A DNA stretch of 64,000 nt from Taibaiella sp. (GTDB lineage Bacteria > Bacteroidota > Bacteroidia > Chitinophagales > Chitinophagaceae): assembly GCA_013815385.1 (NCBI GenBank), contig JACDGL010000009.1, positions 87,083 to 151,082 of the forward strand, given 5' to 3'. This document shows, piece after piece, positions 1 to 6,809 of this stretch (its first letter is position 1; every line of letters begins with the position of its first letter). The notes under the pieces were generated by a model. The model saw nothing but the letters and a program-made list of their open reading frames with translations. It was not told the DNA's origin and did not search any database. The position numbers and the translations under genes are program-made.

Positions 1-287
1 CGCAGCATACCAACTACCTTGGCTTCAGTAGCTATAGAGGCATGGTCGGTGCCGGGTACCCAGCAGGTATTGTAGCCCAGCATTTTGGCACGGCGTATCA
101 ATATATCCTGCACGGTATCGTTGAGGGCATGGCCCATGTGCAGTACCCCTGTTACATTAGGCGGGGGTATTACAATGGTGTATGCAGGCCGGCCATCAGG
201 CTCGCTTTTAAAATATCCCGCCTTATCCCAGTGCGAATACCACTTTTCCTCTGCCTCCCTGTGCTGAAAATTCTTGCTTAATTCCAT
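1..287 (-). CDS. valS: Valine--tRNA ligase, N-terminal part (cut by window edge)
   Basis: Class I aminoacyl-tRNA synthetase that charges tRNA-Val with valine in the cytoplasm. Only the first 95 codons are present; the rest lies left of the window. The reading frame starts [20 protein letters not shown] and then shows [15 protein letters not shown], the ValS version of the HIGH signature that binds ATP, followed by [16 protein letters not shown], the conserved ValS stretch just after it. The start at the ATG complementary to 285-287 puts the HIGH motif around residue 43-52, as usual for ValS. The identification is firm; IleS and LeuS differ in these motifs. Confidence 0.95.
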   Translation of the reverse strand, partial: MELSKNFQHREAEEKWYSHWDKAGYFKSEPDGRPAYTIVIPPPNVTGVLHMGHALNDTVQDILIRRAKMLGYNTCWVPGTDHASIATEAKVVGML

Positions 288-365
288 GCTGATGCTAAAC
301 TATACGTAAGTCTGCAAATATAATATCTATTGGAACTTCAAGGAGGTTAAAAAGTGAAAGGGCGG

Positions 366-812
366 CTATCCCTCTCTATCAGACCATATAGCAGGATAAT
401 AACCAAGAGCGGCAAACGTAGCCAACTCCCCTATTTTGATGGCGCGCGTGGTATTTGTTGCGGGGTCGTGGACGGTGTTGCTGCTGATCCATTTTAGGCC
501 GGAGGGGAGGGTTGGGTAAGCGGGGTTGAAACTTCCGCAAACTTCCGGTGGTGTGTGGGGTTGGGATGTTGGGTCTGGTAGGTAGAATGCTTGTGTATCA
601 AGCGTTTGGGGCGGTTCGGTAGCTGAAACTTCTGTTGGGTGCTGAGGGGTGGGAATAGAAGTTTGATAACCCCCTGCCCCTATAGGGGAGTCTTGTGTTT
701 GGTCATCGGTGGTTAGCAGAGAACCACCCCGCCCTTCGGGCACCCCTCCTTTGTAAGGAGGGGAGTCTTGTGAGTCTTGTGCTTTTATGGGCTGGGTGTA
801 ATTTATGAGCAA
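366..812 (-). pseudogene. Probable C-terminal part of the HTH gene, out of frame
   Basis: Open frame of 148 codons with no good start of its own: the first usable codon is TTG at 810-812, overlapping the stop of the HTH gene upstream (803-1348). Residues 18-31 read SPPYKGGVPEGRGG, the translation of a palindromic dispersed repeat often seen in Bacteroidetes genomes. The C-terminal third (LPSGLKWISSNTVHDPATNT and on) looks like real protein. Adding one base to the A5 run at 859-863 would join the upstream HTH frame to this one, so I read it as the tail of a split gene. It could also be a coupled separate gene. I do not recognise a function. Confidence 0.4.
690..770. repeat. Dispersed palindromic repeat (PPYKGGVPEGRGG type)
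   Basis: The stretch reads CTCCCCTCCTTACAAAGGAG around 743-765 on the minus strand, followed by a GC-rich segment GTGCCCGAAGGGCGGGGTGG. Both parts can pair with themselves (CTCC..GGAG and GCCCGAAGGGC). A related fragment, CCCCTATAGGGGAGTCTTG, lies at about 675-698. Repeats of this kind are common in Bacteroidetes and are often read as peptide in unrelated proteins. Boundaries are approximate. Confidence 0.55.
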
Positions 813-1348
813 TGACCAGCCCGGCTTACGGGCAACCCTGCTAAAAACACGAGTGTTCTTTTTATGTTAGCTGTATCAGTGGCCGTGTACTCTACGGCGT
901 AGGGTTGGTAGGTGGTCTTTGTCTTTGTGGTGAGGTATTGGTGGGCGTAGGAGGTAAGTTCTTTTGCAAGGTCTTTGTTGATAGGCATGAGGTAGCGGAT
1001 GAAGTTTTCCATCATCTGGATATTCTGGGCGGGGCCTATGTGGGATTTGAGGCGCTCTATGGATAGTATGAGCTTGCGCTGTATCTCTGCCTCGTGGATG
1101 GTAGGGAAACCTCCTTCGCGCTGCTGAATGTGGTTCTGAAGGGCTACGATCTGCGAGTGGAGGTTCTCGACTATTACTACAGGTGCCTGCTGGGCGGCCT
1201 GCTTTAACTTGTCCCATGCGTGGGTGCGTATCCAGGTGCTTATTGTTTTGTCGCTGACACCTACGTGGTCTGCTATTTCCTTTTGGTTGAGTGAGGTTTC
1301 GTAATAGAGCCTGCGGGCGTTTTCAAGATGATTGTTCTTTTGGTTCAT
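803..1348 (-). CDS. HTH DNA-binding protein, terminase-small-subunit/gpP-like
   Basis: Residues about 5-45 form a helix-turn-helix (NARRLYYETS, then NQKEIADHVGVSDKTISTWI) like the N-terminal DNA-binding region of phage terminase gpP or transposase-type HTH proteins. Residues 60-150 are helical and hydrophilic without a recognised catalytic motif. No other phage genes are nearby, so it may be a domesticated or remnant phage-type gene. The last 20 or so residues (from KRTLVFLAGL) probably result from a frameshift in the A5 run at 859-863, because the next frame continues the coding potential for another 148 codons. The start ATG at 1346-1348 is the only one that keeps the HTH whole. DNA binding is well supported; the biological role is unknown. 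Confidence 0.6.
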   Translation of the reverse strand: MNQKNNHLENARRLYYETSLNQKEIADHVGVSDKTISTWIRTHAWDKLKQAAQQAPVVIVENLHSQIVALQNHIQQREGGFPTIHEAEIQRKLILSIERLKSHIGPAQNIQMMENFIRYLMPINKDLAKELTSYAHQYLTTKTKTTYQPYAVEYTATDTANIKRTLVFLAGLPVSRAGHCS

Positions 1349-1580
1349 AGGGGGTTATAGTTATATTGATAGGTTTTAAACAGGTGTTTTTGGGGCAAAG
1401 TTTGGGAAGGGATGCTGGAATGTAAAATAGTTGCGGTATGGCACTACAGTTAGTGTAGTATGCTACAGCAGTTATAGGGGTATGCTATTTCTTTAAGGGC
1501 GCGATGGGCCTATACTTTATGCCTTAATGGAGGGGTGGAGATTTTGGATGGATAACGCTGTGGTTCCTTAATTAAGTTTG
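1349..1580. other. Intergenic stretch without a gene
   Basis: No convincing reading frame on either strand. A small inverted repeat, CTACAgttagTGTAG, is visible at about 1443-1460, and the region runs directly into the 195-bp tandem repeat. It presumably contains the promoter of the minus-strand HTH gene, but I see no clear TAnnTTTG box. Confidence 0.5.
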
Positions 1581-2007
1581 GGTGCTACTGTGATGCCGGG
1601 CTTTTCTCGTGTTATCGCGAGGTTGCTTCGTCGCAAAGCCTCCTCGCAAGGACGTGATGTGTTTATGTTGCGTGCCTGTGTTATCCTTACTTTTTGCTTG
1701 CCCAAAAAGTAAGCAAAAAGGGCAGCAGGCCAGCGATTACCGCTTGCTGCCTGCGGGGTTCCCTGATTGGGCTGCGGTGCTACTGTGGTGCCAGGCTTTT
1801 CTCGCGTTATGGCGAGGTTGCTTCGTCACAAAGCCTCCTCGCAATGACGTTGTGTGTTTTGTTTCGTGTCCGTGTTATCCTTACTTTTTTGCTTGCCCAA
1901 AAAGTAAGCAAAAAGGGCAGCAGGCCAGCGATTACCGCTTGCTGCCTGCGGGGTTCCCTGATGGGGCTGGGGTGCTGCTGTAGTGCCAGGCTTTTCTTGT
2001 GTTATAA
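1581..2007. repeat. Tandem repeat: two full 195-bp units and one partial unit
   Basis: The anchor GGTGCT(A/G)CTGT(G/A)(A/G)TGCC occurs at 1581, 1776 and 1971, spaced exactly 195 bp. Units one and two are almost identical over their whole length; the third stops after about 37 bp (TTTTCTTGTGTTATA). Each unit contains GCGAGGTTGCTTCGTC plus CAAAGCCTCCTCGCAA, which fold back on each other, and CTTACTTTTTG/CAAAAAGTAAG, a second perfect hairpin. The open frames across it simply translate the repeat and are not genes. The period, the two hairpins and the lack of spacers exclude a CRISPR array. Confidence 0.9.
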
Positions 2008-2063
2008 TCAAAGATGCTATTGAAGCAAAAGAATATCTTTACAACAGTAAAGAAGATTTATAA
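2004..2063 (+). pseudogene. Possible 3' remnant of a lost gene
   Basis: Immediately after the truncated third repeat unit the plus strand reads IIKDAIEAKEYLYNSKEDL and stops at TAA 2061-2063. The composition is AT-rich and protein-like, similar to the immunity genes that follow, and there is no start codon. It could be the tail of a cassette whose front was replaced by the repeat. It is only 19 codons long, so this is tentative. Confidence 0.25.
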
Positions 2064-2125
2064 TTAGTCTGAATTAGCTACGAAACCTCAACTAAAACTA
2101 GTCCTTACCATATAAGCAAAATACT

Positions 2126-2482
2126 ATGTCGTCAGTAAAAACAATATCAATATTTTCCATATTGTTTATTGCGATTTGTTCAAATCCGTCTAGAGGTATA
2201 GGATATAATGTGCAAGTGGTAAAAGATAGTGTAACTGCCAAAAAAATTGCAGAAGCCATTTTCTTATCCGTGTATGGAAAATCAATATTTAGAGAATATC
2301 CCTTATTAACAACCCTTCAAGGTGATAGTGTGTGGATAGTTGAGAGTACATGGGGTAATTATATAAAAAAGATAAATAAAACTAAAAAAAAGGATGAGAT
2401 AATAATATTTTCAAGAGGCGATGCGCATATTGAAATTAGAAAATCTGATTGTAAAATTCTGAATCTGTATCACGAAAAATAA
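2126..2482 (+). CDS. NTF2-fold immunity protein (YbbC/YhhH type), exported
   Basis: A 118-residue protein with an N-terminal signal sequence (about residues 1-24, hydrophobic IFSILFIAICS, with Cys at 18 possibly a lipobox). The mature part (VVKDSVTAKKIAEAIFLSVY, then GDSVWIVEST and GDAHIEIRKSDCKILNLYHEK) matches the NTF2-fold immunity family of polymorphic toxin systems. Members of this family neutralise a cognate toxin, usually one delivered by contact-dependent or type VI/IX-linked effectors. It is the first gene of an AT-rich block of small plus-strand genes and has no toxin partner here, so it is probably an orphan immunity gene that protects against neighbours. Family assignment is good; the toxin is unknown. 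Confidence 0.75.
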   Translation: MSSVKTISIFSILFIAICSNPSRGIGYNVQVVKDSVTAKKIAEAIFLSVYGKSIFREYPLLTTLQGDSVWIVESTWGNYIKKINKTKKKDEIIIFSRGDAHIEIRKSDCKILNLYHEK

Positions 2483-2616
2483 TCAGCTTTTCTAATTAAG
2501 AGCGGCTTGTGAAGATTGTATATTACCAACTGCTCTTTCTATTGTGCCTGTTTCAAAAAGTCCAATCTAAACTGTAATTTCCTATTGAAAATTTATATAT
2601 TTTCTTCCTTATCAAC

Positions 2617-3060
2617 ATGAGAAAAATTATTTTTATTCTTTTTATTTTTAATCAGGCTTATGGTCAGGAGATCTCGTCATGTCATATATACAATACACTA
2701 TATTTTGGCGGAACTACCAATATGATGCGAGATAGATTTAAGCAGTTGTCTAGTAAGCCAGTTGATTCGACATATGGCTATACATTTAATGAACATGAAA
2801 TAAAAGAACTACAAAATATCCTCCATTATTCACGCAAGCGAAAACTAATGCCAATGAAAATGGCAGCACTATTTTTCGAGGGTGTATTTTTTGATAATAA
2901 AAATAAAGCCCACCAATACGTAGTAGACCAAGAGTGCCTTTATGATTTTTCGGATAATATTATTTACAGTTTCAAAACGCAGAATAGTATAGGTTTTATA
3001 TATCAGCTATGCGATAAGTTGCCATATTGGAATAGACTCAATAGAAAGGATACTTTATAA
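2617..3060 (+). CDS. Hypothetical exported protein in immunity block
   Basis: 147 residues starting MRKIIFILFIFNQAYGQEIS, a typical short Bacteroidetes signal peptide ending at AYG-Q. The mature part has FNEHEIKELQNILHYSRKRK, a helical segment, and then FFEGVFFDNKNKAHQYVVDQ, likely beta strands, with two later Cys residues. I recognise no family. Codon use is as AT-rich as in its neighbours, and it lies 134 bp after the NTF2-type immunity gene in the same direction, so a role as another orphan immunity protein is plausible by context only. Confidence 0.65.
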   Translation: MRKIIFILFIFNQAYGQEISSCHIYNTLYFGGTTNMMRDRFKQLSSKPVDSTYGYTFNEHEIKELQNILHYSRKRKLMPMKMAALFFEGVFFDNKNKAHQYVVDQECLYDFSDNIIYSFKTQNSIGFIYQLCDKLPYWNRLNRKDTL

Positions 3061-3121
3061 ATTTTAGCGTTTGCGACTGGTTTATGGTAGTTGCAAGATT
3101 CTCTGAATGAAACGGAGAAAT

Positions 3122-3163
3122 AACGTGAGCGTGTTGGTGAGGACACCTAAGCGGGCAGAAATT
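3122..3163 (+). repeat. 42-bp hairpin repeat, copy 1
   Basis: Begins AACGTGAGCGTGTTGGTGAG and ends GGCAGAAATT. The core GTTGGTG-AGGA-CACC can form a hairpin. It is open in the same frame as the gene that follows (NVSVLVRTPKRAEI) and ends 12 bp before that gene's likely start. Copies 2 and 3 have the same length. Confidence 0.85.
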
Positions 3164-3175
3164 TTAAAAAAAATT

Positions 3176-3685
3176 ATGAAGAATATTTTATCATTTATAA
3201 CATTTTTATTAATTACGAATTTAGGCTTTGGTCAGTACACTAAGGAAAAATATAGTAAGGTTAAGCGATGTGACAATTTGTTTGTTAATATTAAAATTGA
3301 TTCTTTTAATGTTTCTTCGGAAACCATCCGAATAAATATAATTATTTCAAACGGGTCAACATTTTCTTATAAAATTCCATCCTCGCCAGTACTTGGTTAT
3401 GAGAATGATTTTGAGTGTGATTTTTATTTGAAGGTGTTTTACTATGACAAATATTTTTTGCCAGTGGAGACACGAAATGTCTCTTATTCTCCAATAGAAT
3501 CTGACGAGGTTTTATTATTAAAAAATGAAAAAATAACCTTCAATAAAATAAATGTTTACCCTTATTACAAATTTGATAAACCTGGAATCTATACAATTCA
3601 GTGTTTAATAAAATTCTTTAATGTCGATAGAGGTGTGTATGAATTCTCTGCATCGAACGTGGTGAAAATTGATGTTCCTAAATAA
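3176..3685 (+). CDS. Hypothetical exported protein in immunity block
   Basis: I chose the ATG at 3176 because MKNILSFITFLLITNLGFGQ is then a complete signal peptide; a longer frame from 3107 would prepend the peptide encoded by the 42-bp repeat. The mature protein is about 150 residues and rich in beta-strand patterns (VNIKIDSFNVSSETIRINII; FECDFYLKVFYYD; PGIYTIQCLIKFF), suggesting a small immunoglobulin-like sandwich domain. No named family is recognised. Its 3' end overlaps the longest possible start of the next gene, so the two may be co-translated. Confidence 0.65.
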   Translation: MKNILSFITFLLITNLGFGQYTKEKYSKVKRCDNLFVNIKIDSFNVSSETIRINIIISNGSTFSYKIPSSPVLGYENDFECDFYLKVFYYDKYFLPVETRNVSYSPIESDEVLLLKNEKITFNKINVYPYYKFDKPGIYTIQCLIKFFNVDRGVYEFSASNVVKIDVPK

Positions 3686-3707
3686 AGATTTGATGAGATG
3701 GATCAAT

Positions 3708-3749
3708 AACATGAATGTGTTGGTGAGGAGACGAACACCAGCGAAAATT
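3708..3749 (+). repeat. 42-bp hairpin repeat, copy 2
   Basis: Begins AACATGAATGTGTTGGTGAG and ends GCGAAAATT. It is the most diverged copy: the CACCAAC arm has become GACGAACACC, which weakens the hairpin. It is in frame with the downstream lipoprotein and supplies its start codon and basic n-region (NVLVRRRTPAKI). Confidence 0.8.
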
Positions 3750-4472
3750 GGGATAATAATGTTGTGTATGCTTTTTTTGTCTTGCCAAGGGCAGAATAAA
3801 AAAATAGAAACTTACGGAGATATTCCGGTGCAACACTTGGAACGTAGAGACAGTTTATTTATGGTATATACTATTAATCAATACATTTTAAAAAAATTTT
3901 CTGTATATGGTAGTTATAATCACTATGGAATTAATAATGTAGATATTCAAATAGGTAGAATATTTTACGATTCAAATAAATCTAAAATAGTTTGCTGGGT
4001 TATAGTAAAGGTAAAAAATAACAAGAGTGATTGTCACATACCTATAAGCTATAGTGGTACTGGGTTAATAGGATTTAAAGACAGTATAACACACTTATGG
4101 AAATTATTTCCTTTTTTAAATAAACAAGCAATTTGTTTTAATACTTCCACTGAAGTTTTAAATGAACTTGCCCAATATTATTTTGGAAAAATGAAACATA
4201 CTGAACGGTACAAAATAGTCCAAAATAGCTCTAACAAGGGTAAGTATGAATATAAAGAGTATGGCTACAATTTGCAGGATAACGGTTTTTGGACAAAATG
4301 TTGGTTATGGCAAAAAGATACTGTAGGAACTTATAATCTGTATCCGTTTGAAGTTAATTTTTATGGTTCCGGTTATTACGCAGATACAACTTATGTGTGT
4401 AATAAATGTGCCTATCCATTTGAAGTCCCCACGATAGTGTATCCAGATTTTATACTAAAAATGTATAAATAG
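3711..4472 (+). CDS. Lipoprotein of unknown function in immunity block
   Basis: The frame from the ATG at 3711 gives MNVLVRRRTPAKIGIIMLCM followed by LFLSC, a basic n-region, hydrophobic core and lipobox, so the protein is probably lipid-anchored. A shorter start at 3759 would lose the basic residues. The mature part has about 230 residues, many Tyr, and a CNKC pair near the C-terminus (YADTTYVCNKCAYPFEVP), possibly a small metal or disulfide site. No family is recognised. Unusually, the signal peptide's n-region is encoded by copy 2 of the 42-bp repeat. Context suggests defence against toxins, but this is inference. Confidence 0.65.
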   Translation: MNVLVRRRTPAKIGIIMLCMLFLSCQGQNKKIETYGDIPVQHLERRDSLFMVYTINQYILKKFSVYGSYNHYGINNVDIQIGRIFYDSNKSKIVCWVIVKVKNNKSDCHIPISYSGTGLIGFKDSITHLWKLFPFLNKQAICFNTSTEVLNELAQYYFGKMKHTERYKIVQNSSNKGKYEYKEYGYNLQDNGFWTKCWLWQKDTVGTYNLYPFEVNFYGSGYYADTTYVCNKCAYPFEVPTIVYPDFILKMYK

Positions 4473-4618
4473 TAAATAGTTTTCCGCCTAATGTTGTGCA
4501 GGCAGTCATCCGGTTTTGAAAACAGCATAAAACGGAAATTGCTGTACAATAGATAGCTAGCTGACAAGCGATGCTTAATAGCAGCAAGCAAGCTAAGTGC
4601 AAAAAAGTGATGGAACGT

Positions 4619-5140
4619 ATGAAAAAAATTAAATTAAAAGTAGGAGATGTATTTGCTATAGAATTAAATATGGGCGAATATGGGTTTGGTCAAATAGTTG
4701 CTTTTCCTCGACACAAATATGTGTTTATAATCTGCATTTTTAAGCGTCGCAATATGGGAATAAGTGAGCTAAATTTAGAAGAAATTTGCAATTCTGAGAT
4801 TCTATTTTTAGGTTATACATCAGATGCCAAGTTATATCATAATGACTGGGTTATTATTGGTAATTATACAAGTAATATTTCCGCTATAAAATTGCCATAT
4901 TATAAATTGGGCTCACCCCCTGATAGCTATATTGTAGACTATAAAGGAGAACGGCTTTTAAAAATTGATGAGGAAGTTTTTAATGCGTTAAGGTTTGAAA
5001 CTGAAGTTGGCCCGAGCCGTTTTGAGAATGCTTTAAAATCCTTTTATGGACTACAGGATTGGAAAGAAGATTACAATGTTATATTATATGAGAACTCTTT
5101 ATCTTCAAATAAGATTGCTGAAAAATTATTAAACAGATAG
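4619..5140 (+). CDS. Imm26-family immunity protein
   Basis: Cytoplasmic protein without a signal peptide. From the ATG at 4619 it begins MKKIKLKVGDVFAIELNMGE followed by YGFGQIVAFPRHKYVFIICIF, the hallmark start of the Imm26 immunity family (KxGDVFxIPL...GxGrV). In-frame ATGs at 4571 and 4610 would add non-conserved residues. Imm26 proteins protect against nuclease or other toxins of polymorphic toxin systems. No cognate toxin gene is in the window. The 173-residue length is usual. The family assignment is fairly sure from the N-terminal motif; the partner is unknown. Confidence 0.75.
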   Translation: MKKIKLKVGDVFAIELNMGEYGFGQIVAFPRHKYVFIICIFKRRNMGISELNLEEICNSEILFLGYTSDAKLYHNDWVIIGNYTSNISAIKLPYYKLGSPPDSYIVDYKGERLLKIDEEVFNALRFETEVGPSRFENALKSFYGLQDWKEDYNVILYENSLSSNKIAEKLLNR

Positions 5141-5164
5141 CAGCCGTACTAGCGGGTGGAAAAA

Positions 5165-5206
5165 ACGTGAGTATGTTGGTGAGGACACCAACACGGGCGG
5201 AGATTG
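5165..5206 (+). repeat. 42-bp hairpin repeat, copy 3
   Basis: Begins AACGTGAGTATGTTGGTGAG and ends GGGCGGAGATT. It has the best hairpin, with arms GTTGGTG and CACCAAC around loop AGGA. It is open in the same frame as the other copies (NVSMLVRTPTRAEI), but this frame ends at a TGA before the next gene starts at 5286. Confidence 0.85.
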
Positions 5207-5285
5207 AGGAAATTTCTTCAATATTTTATACATGTTTATGAATCAGCGGTAATAGGCGCGATACTGCGTGAGACAAAAAACGTAA

Positions 5286-5816
5286 ATGGACTATAAGACA
5301 TATTGGTCAATTCTTGACACACCAGCTAGCAATATTCAATTATCCTCTGTTTCGCTCTGTATTGCAATCGGTGCCACACTTTTTTGGTATTTGGCAAAAA
5401 AAATCAAAAAAGATAGTGGTGATGGCGACAGAAAAATTGTACTCTGGGCGACTGGATCATTTTCGGTATTTGGAATTGCAGGCTATCTATTGCTGACATT
5501 TTTATACCCAGATAAATCAAATAAGAAGGCTTTAGAAATGCTAAACTCACCGACAACTCCCAGGGTTGAAGGGATTGTTTCAAATTTCGAGCGGACAGTC
5601 CGAACCACAAGATTTGGCGGTGAAACCATAGAAAAATTCATTGTTGGCAATGTTCAATTTGCATATGGAGACGCTGCATTAGGTAGATTTGGTTCATTTT
5701 CCCAGACTCATAACAATGTAATATTTAACGGACAAAGAGTTCGTATTACTTACAGATCCCGCTCATCTTACGGAGACAATTATAATTCTATATTGCGGCT
5801 TGAAATCGCTAAGTAA
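5286..5816 (+). CDS. Small membrane protein, DUF3592-like
   Basis: 176 residues with two transmembrane segments at about 20-40 (SSVSLCIAIGATLFWYLA) and 52-73 (WATGSFSVFGIAGYLLLTFL), followed by a soluble domain of roughly 100 residues. That domain has the pattern VEGIVSNFERTVRTTRFGGE, VQFAYGDAAL, VIFNGQRVRITYRS, LRLEI, resembling the small beta-barrel of DUF3592-type membrane proteins. No catalytic motif is seen. It is the last gene of the AT-rich block and follows copy 3 of the 42-bp repeat by 79 bp. It may protect the inner membrane against a toxin; that is inference from context. Confidence 0.6.
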   Translation: MDYKTYWSILDTPASNIQLSSVSLCIAIGATLFWYLAKKIKKDSGDGDRKIVLWATGSFSVFGIAGYLLLTFLYPDKSNKKALEMLNSPTTPRVEGIVSNFERTVRTTRFGGETIEKFIVGNVQFAYGDAALGRFGSFSQTHNNVIFNGQRVRITYRSRSSYGDNYNSILRLEIAK

Positions 5817-5857
5817 TTTGCCACTACCCAATCAACAATGAATAATAATTGCAGGTA

Positions 5858-6781
5858 CTATTCAAAAAAATGGAACTCCAGGTTGTCGTCCCAGTTTCCG
5901 GTAATGGCAGCGGCATGGTAGGTGCTTTGGAGAAATTGCAGGAGGGTGCCTTCAGGATCGTGGGATCGTATGACTGCATCGTAAGGAAGAAAGAACTCGC
6001 CCATATCAGTACTGTAGAATGCCGCTGCGGGCGTAACTTCTTGCAGGCCAAATGTGGCGGGCGTGGGATAGCAGTAGGCATAGAACGCAGGCTGCGGAAA
6101 GGCAGTATTGCCGGGCCAGAAGCCCGCGCTGCTGACCTGGTGCGAGTAGGCCTCCTGCATAACGCGAAGGGGCATATTGGGCACCCCGCCGGGATGCAGC
6201 GGCGCAGGCCTGCCGGAGAAGCGGGTAACTGCGAGATCGAATGCGCCCCAGAACAGATGTACGGGACTGCACTTACCTGCAAAGCCTGCCCTGAACTGTG
6301 CGAACACCGAGTGTACCTTTACCAGCGCCTGCCAGTAAAGGTGCATCTGTTCCTTATTGTACGTGCTATGCACTTCATCCTGCGCAAATGGTATGGCAGG
6401 TTCCACCTCATTAGGGCATGCGTATATCTGCACCTGTATGCCGAGGCTATGCAGCTTAGCGAACAGTTCTTTATAGAAAGACGCAACACTTTGGGAAGAG
6501 AGAGAAACAAGTGCGCCGGTACCCTGGCTGGTGGTGATAGAAAGATGATGGTCAATGAAATCAAACTTCAACTGAAAGATGCCACCGGCATAAGGGATAC
6601 TACCGGTAGTGAGTCCGCGCGCGGAGACGTAGAGGGTAACATGCCACGAATGATTGAGCCGCGGGGCCATGCGCAGGCGTATCTTACCTACTATCTGCGT
6701 GAAGAGCTGCACCGTAGTGATGGTGTCTATAAAAGCCGGATAGTGCAGCACCGGCCATTGGCGGGGAGCAGGTTGGTTCAT
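5858..6781 (-). CDS. DUF5996 family protein
   Basis: 307 residues, full length for DUF5996. Recognisable blocks include LFTQIVGKIRLRMAPRLNHS, WHVTLYVSARGLTTGSIPY, FDFIDHHLSI, SPVHLFWGAFDLAVTRFSGR, EAYSHQVSSAGFWPG and GEFFLPYDAV. The many conserved His, Trp and Tyr residues suggest an enzyme or ligand-binding protein, but no activity is known to me. It lies 28 bp downstream of the MFS gene on the same strand and is probably co-transcribed with it. It converges with the membrane protein at 5286-5816. Confidence 0.85.
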   Translation of the reverse strand: MNQPAPRQWPVLHYPAFIDTITTVQLFTQIVGKIRLRMAPRLNHSWHVTLYVSARGLTTGSIPYAGGIFQLKFDFIDHHLSITTSQGTGALVSLSSQSVASFYKELFAKLHSLGIQVQIYACPNEVEPAIPFAQDEVHSTYNKEQMHLYWQALVKVHSVFAQFRAGFAGKCSPVHLFWGAFDLAVTRFSGRPAPLHPGGVPNMPLRVMQEAYSHQVSSAGFWPGNTAFPQPAFYAYCYPTPATFGLQEVTPAAAFYSTDMGEFFLPYDAVIRSHDPEGTLLQFLQSTYHAAAITGNWDDNLEFHFFE

Positions 6782-6809
6782 AGAGAAAGAGATGTTTGTT
6801 TATAATGGA

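Noticed and set aside
42..281. 79-codon plus-strand frame at the left edge
   Set aside because: Antisense to valS.
1581..2007. CRISPR-like array
   Set aside because: Units are 195 bp, in direct tandem, without unique spacers or cas genes.
1609..2023. Open frames of 124 and 109 codons over the tandem repeat
   Set aside because: They translate the same 195-bp repeat twice (KVSKKGSRPAITACCLRGSL) and have no independent support.
4473..4618. attC-like integron site before the Imm26 gene
   Set aside because: Contains GCCTAATGTTGTGC and short inverted segments, but lacks the paired R'/R'' core sites, and no integrase is seen.
5849..6805. 318-codon plus-strand frame
   Set aside because: Antisense shadow of the DUF5996 gene, whose motifs are clear on the other strand.
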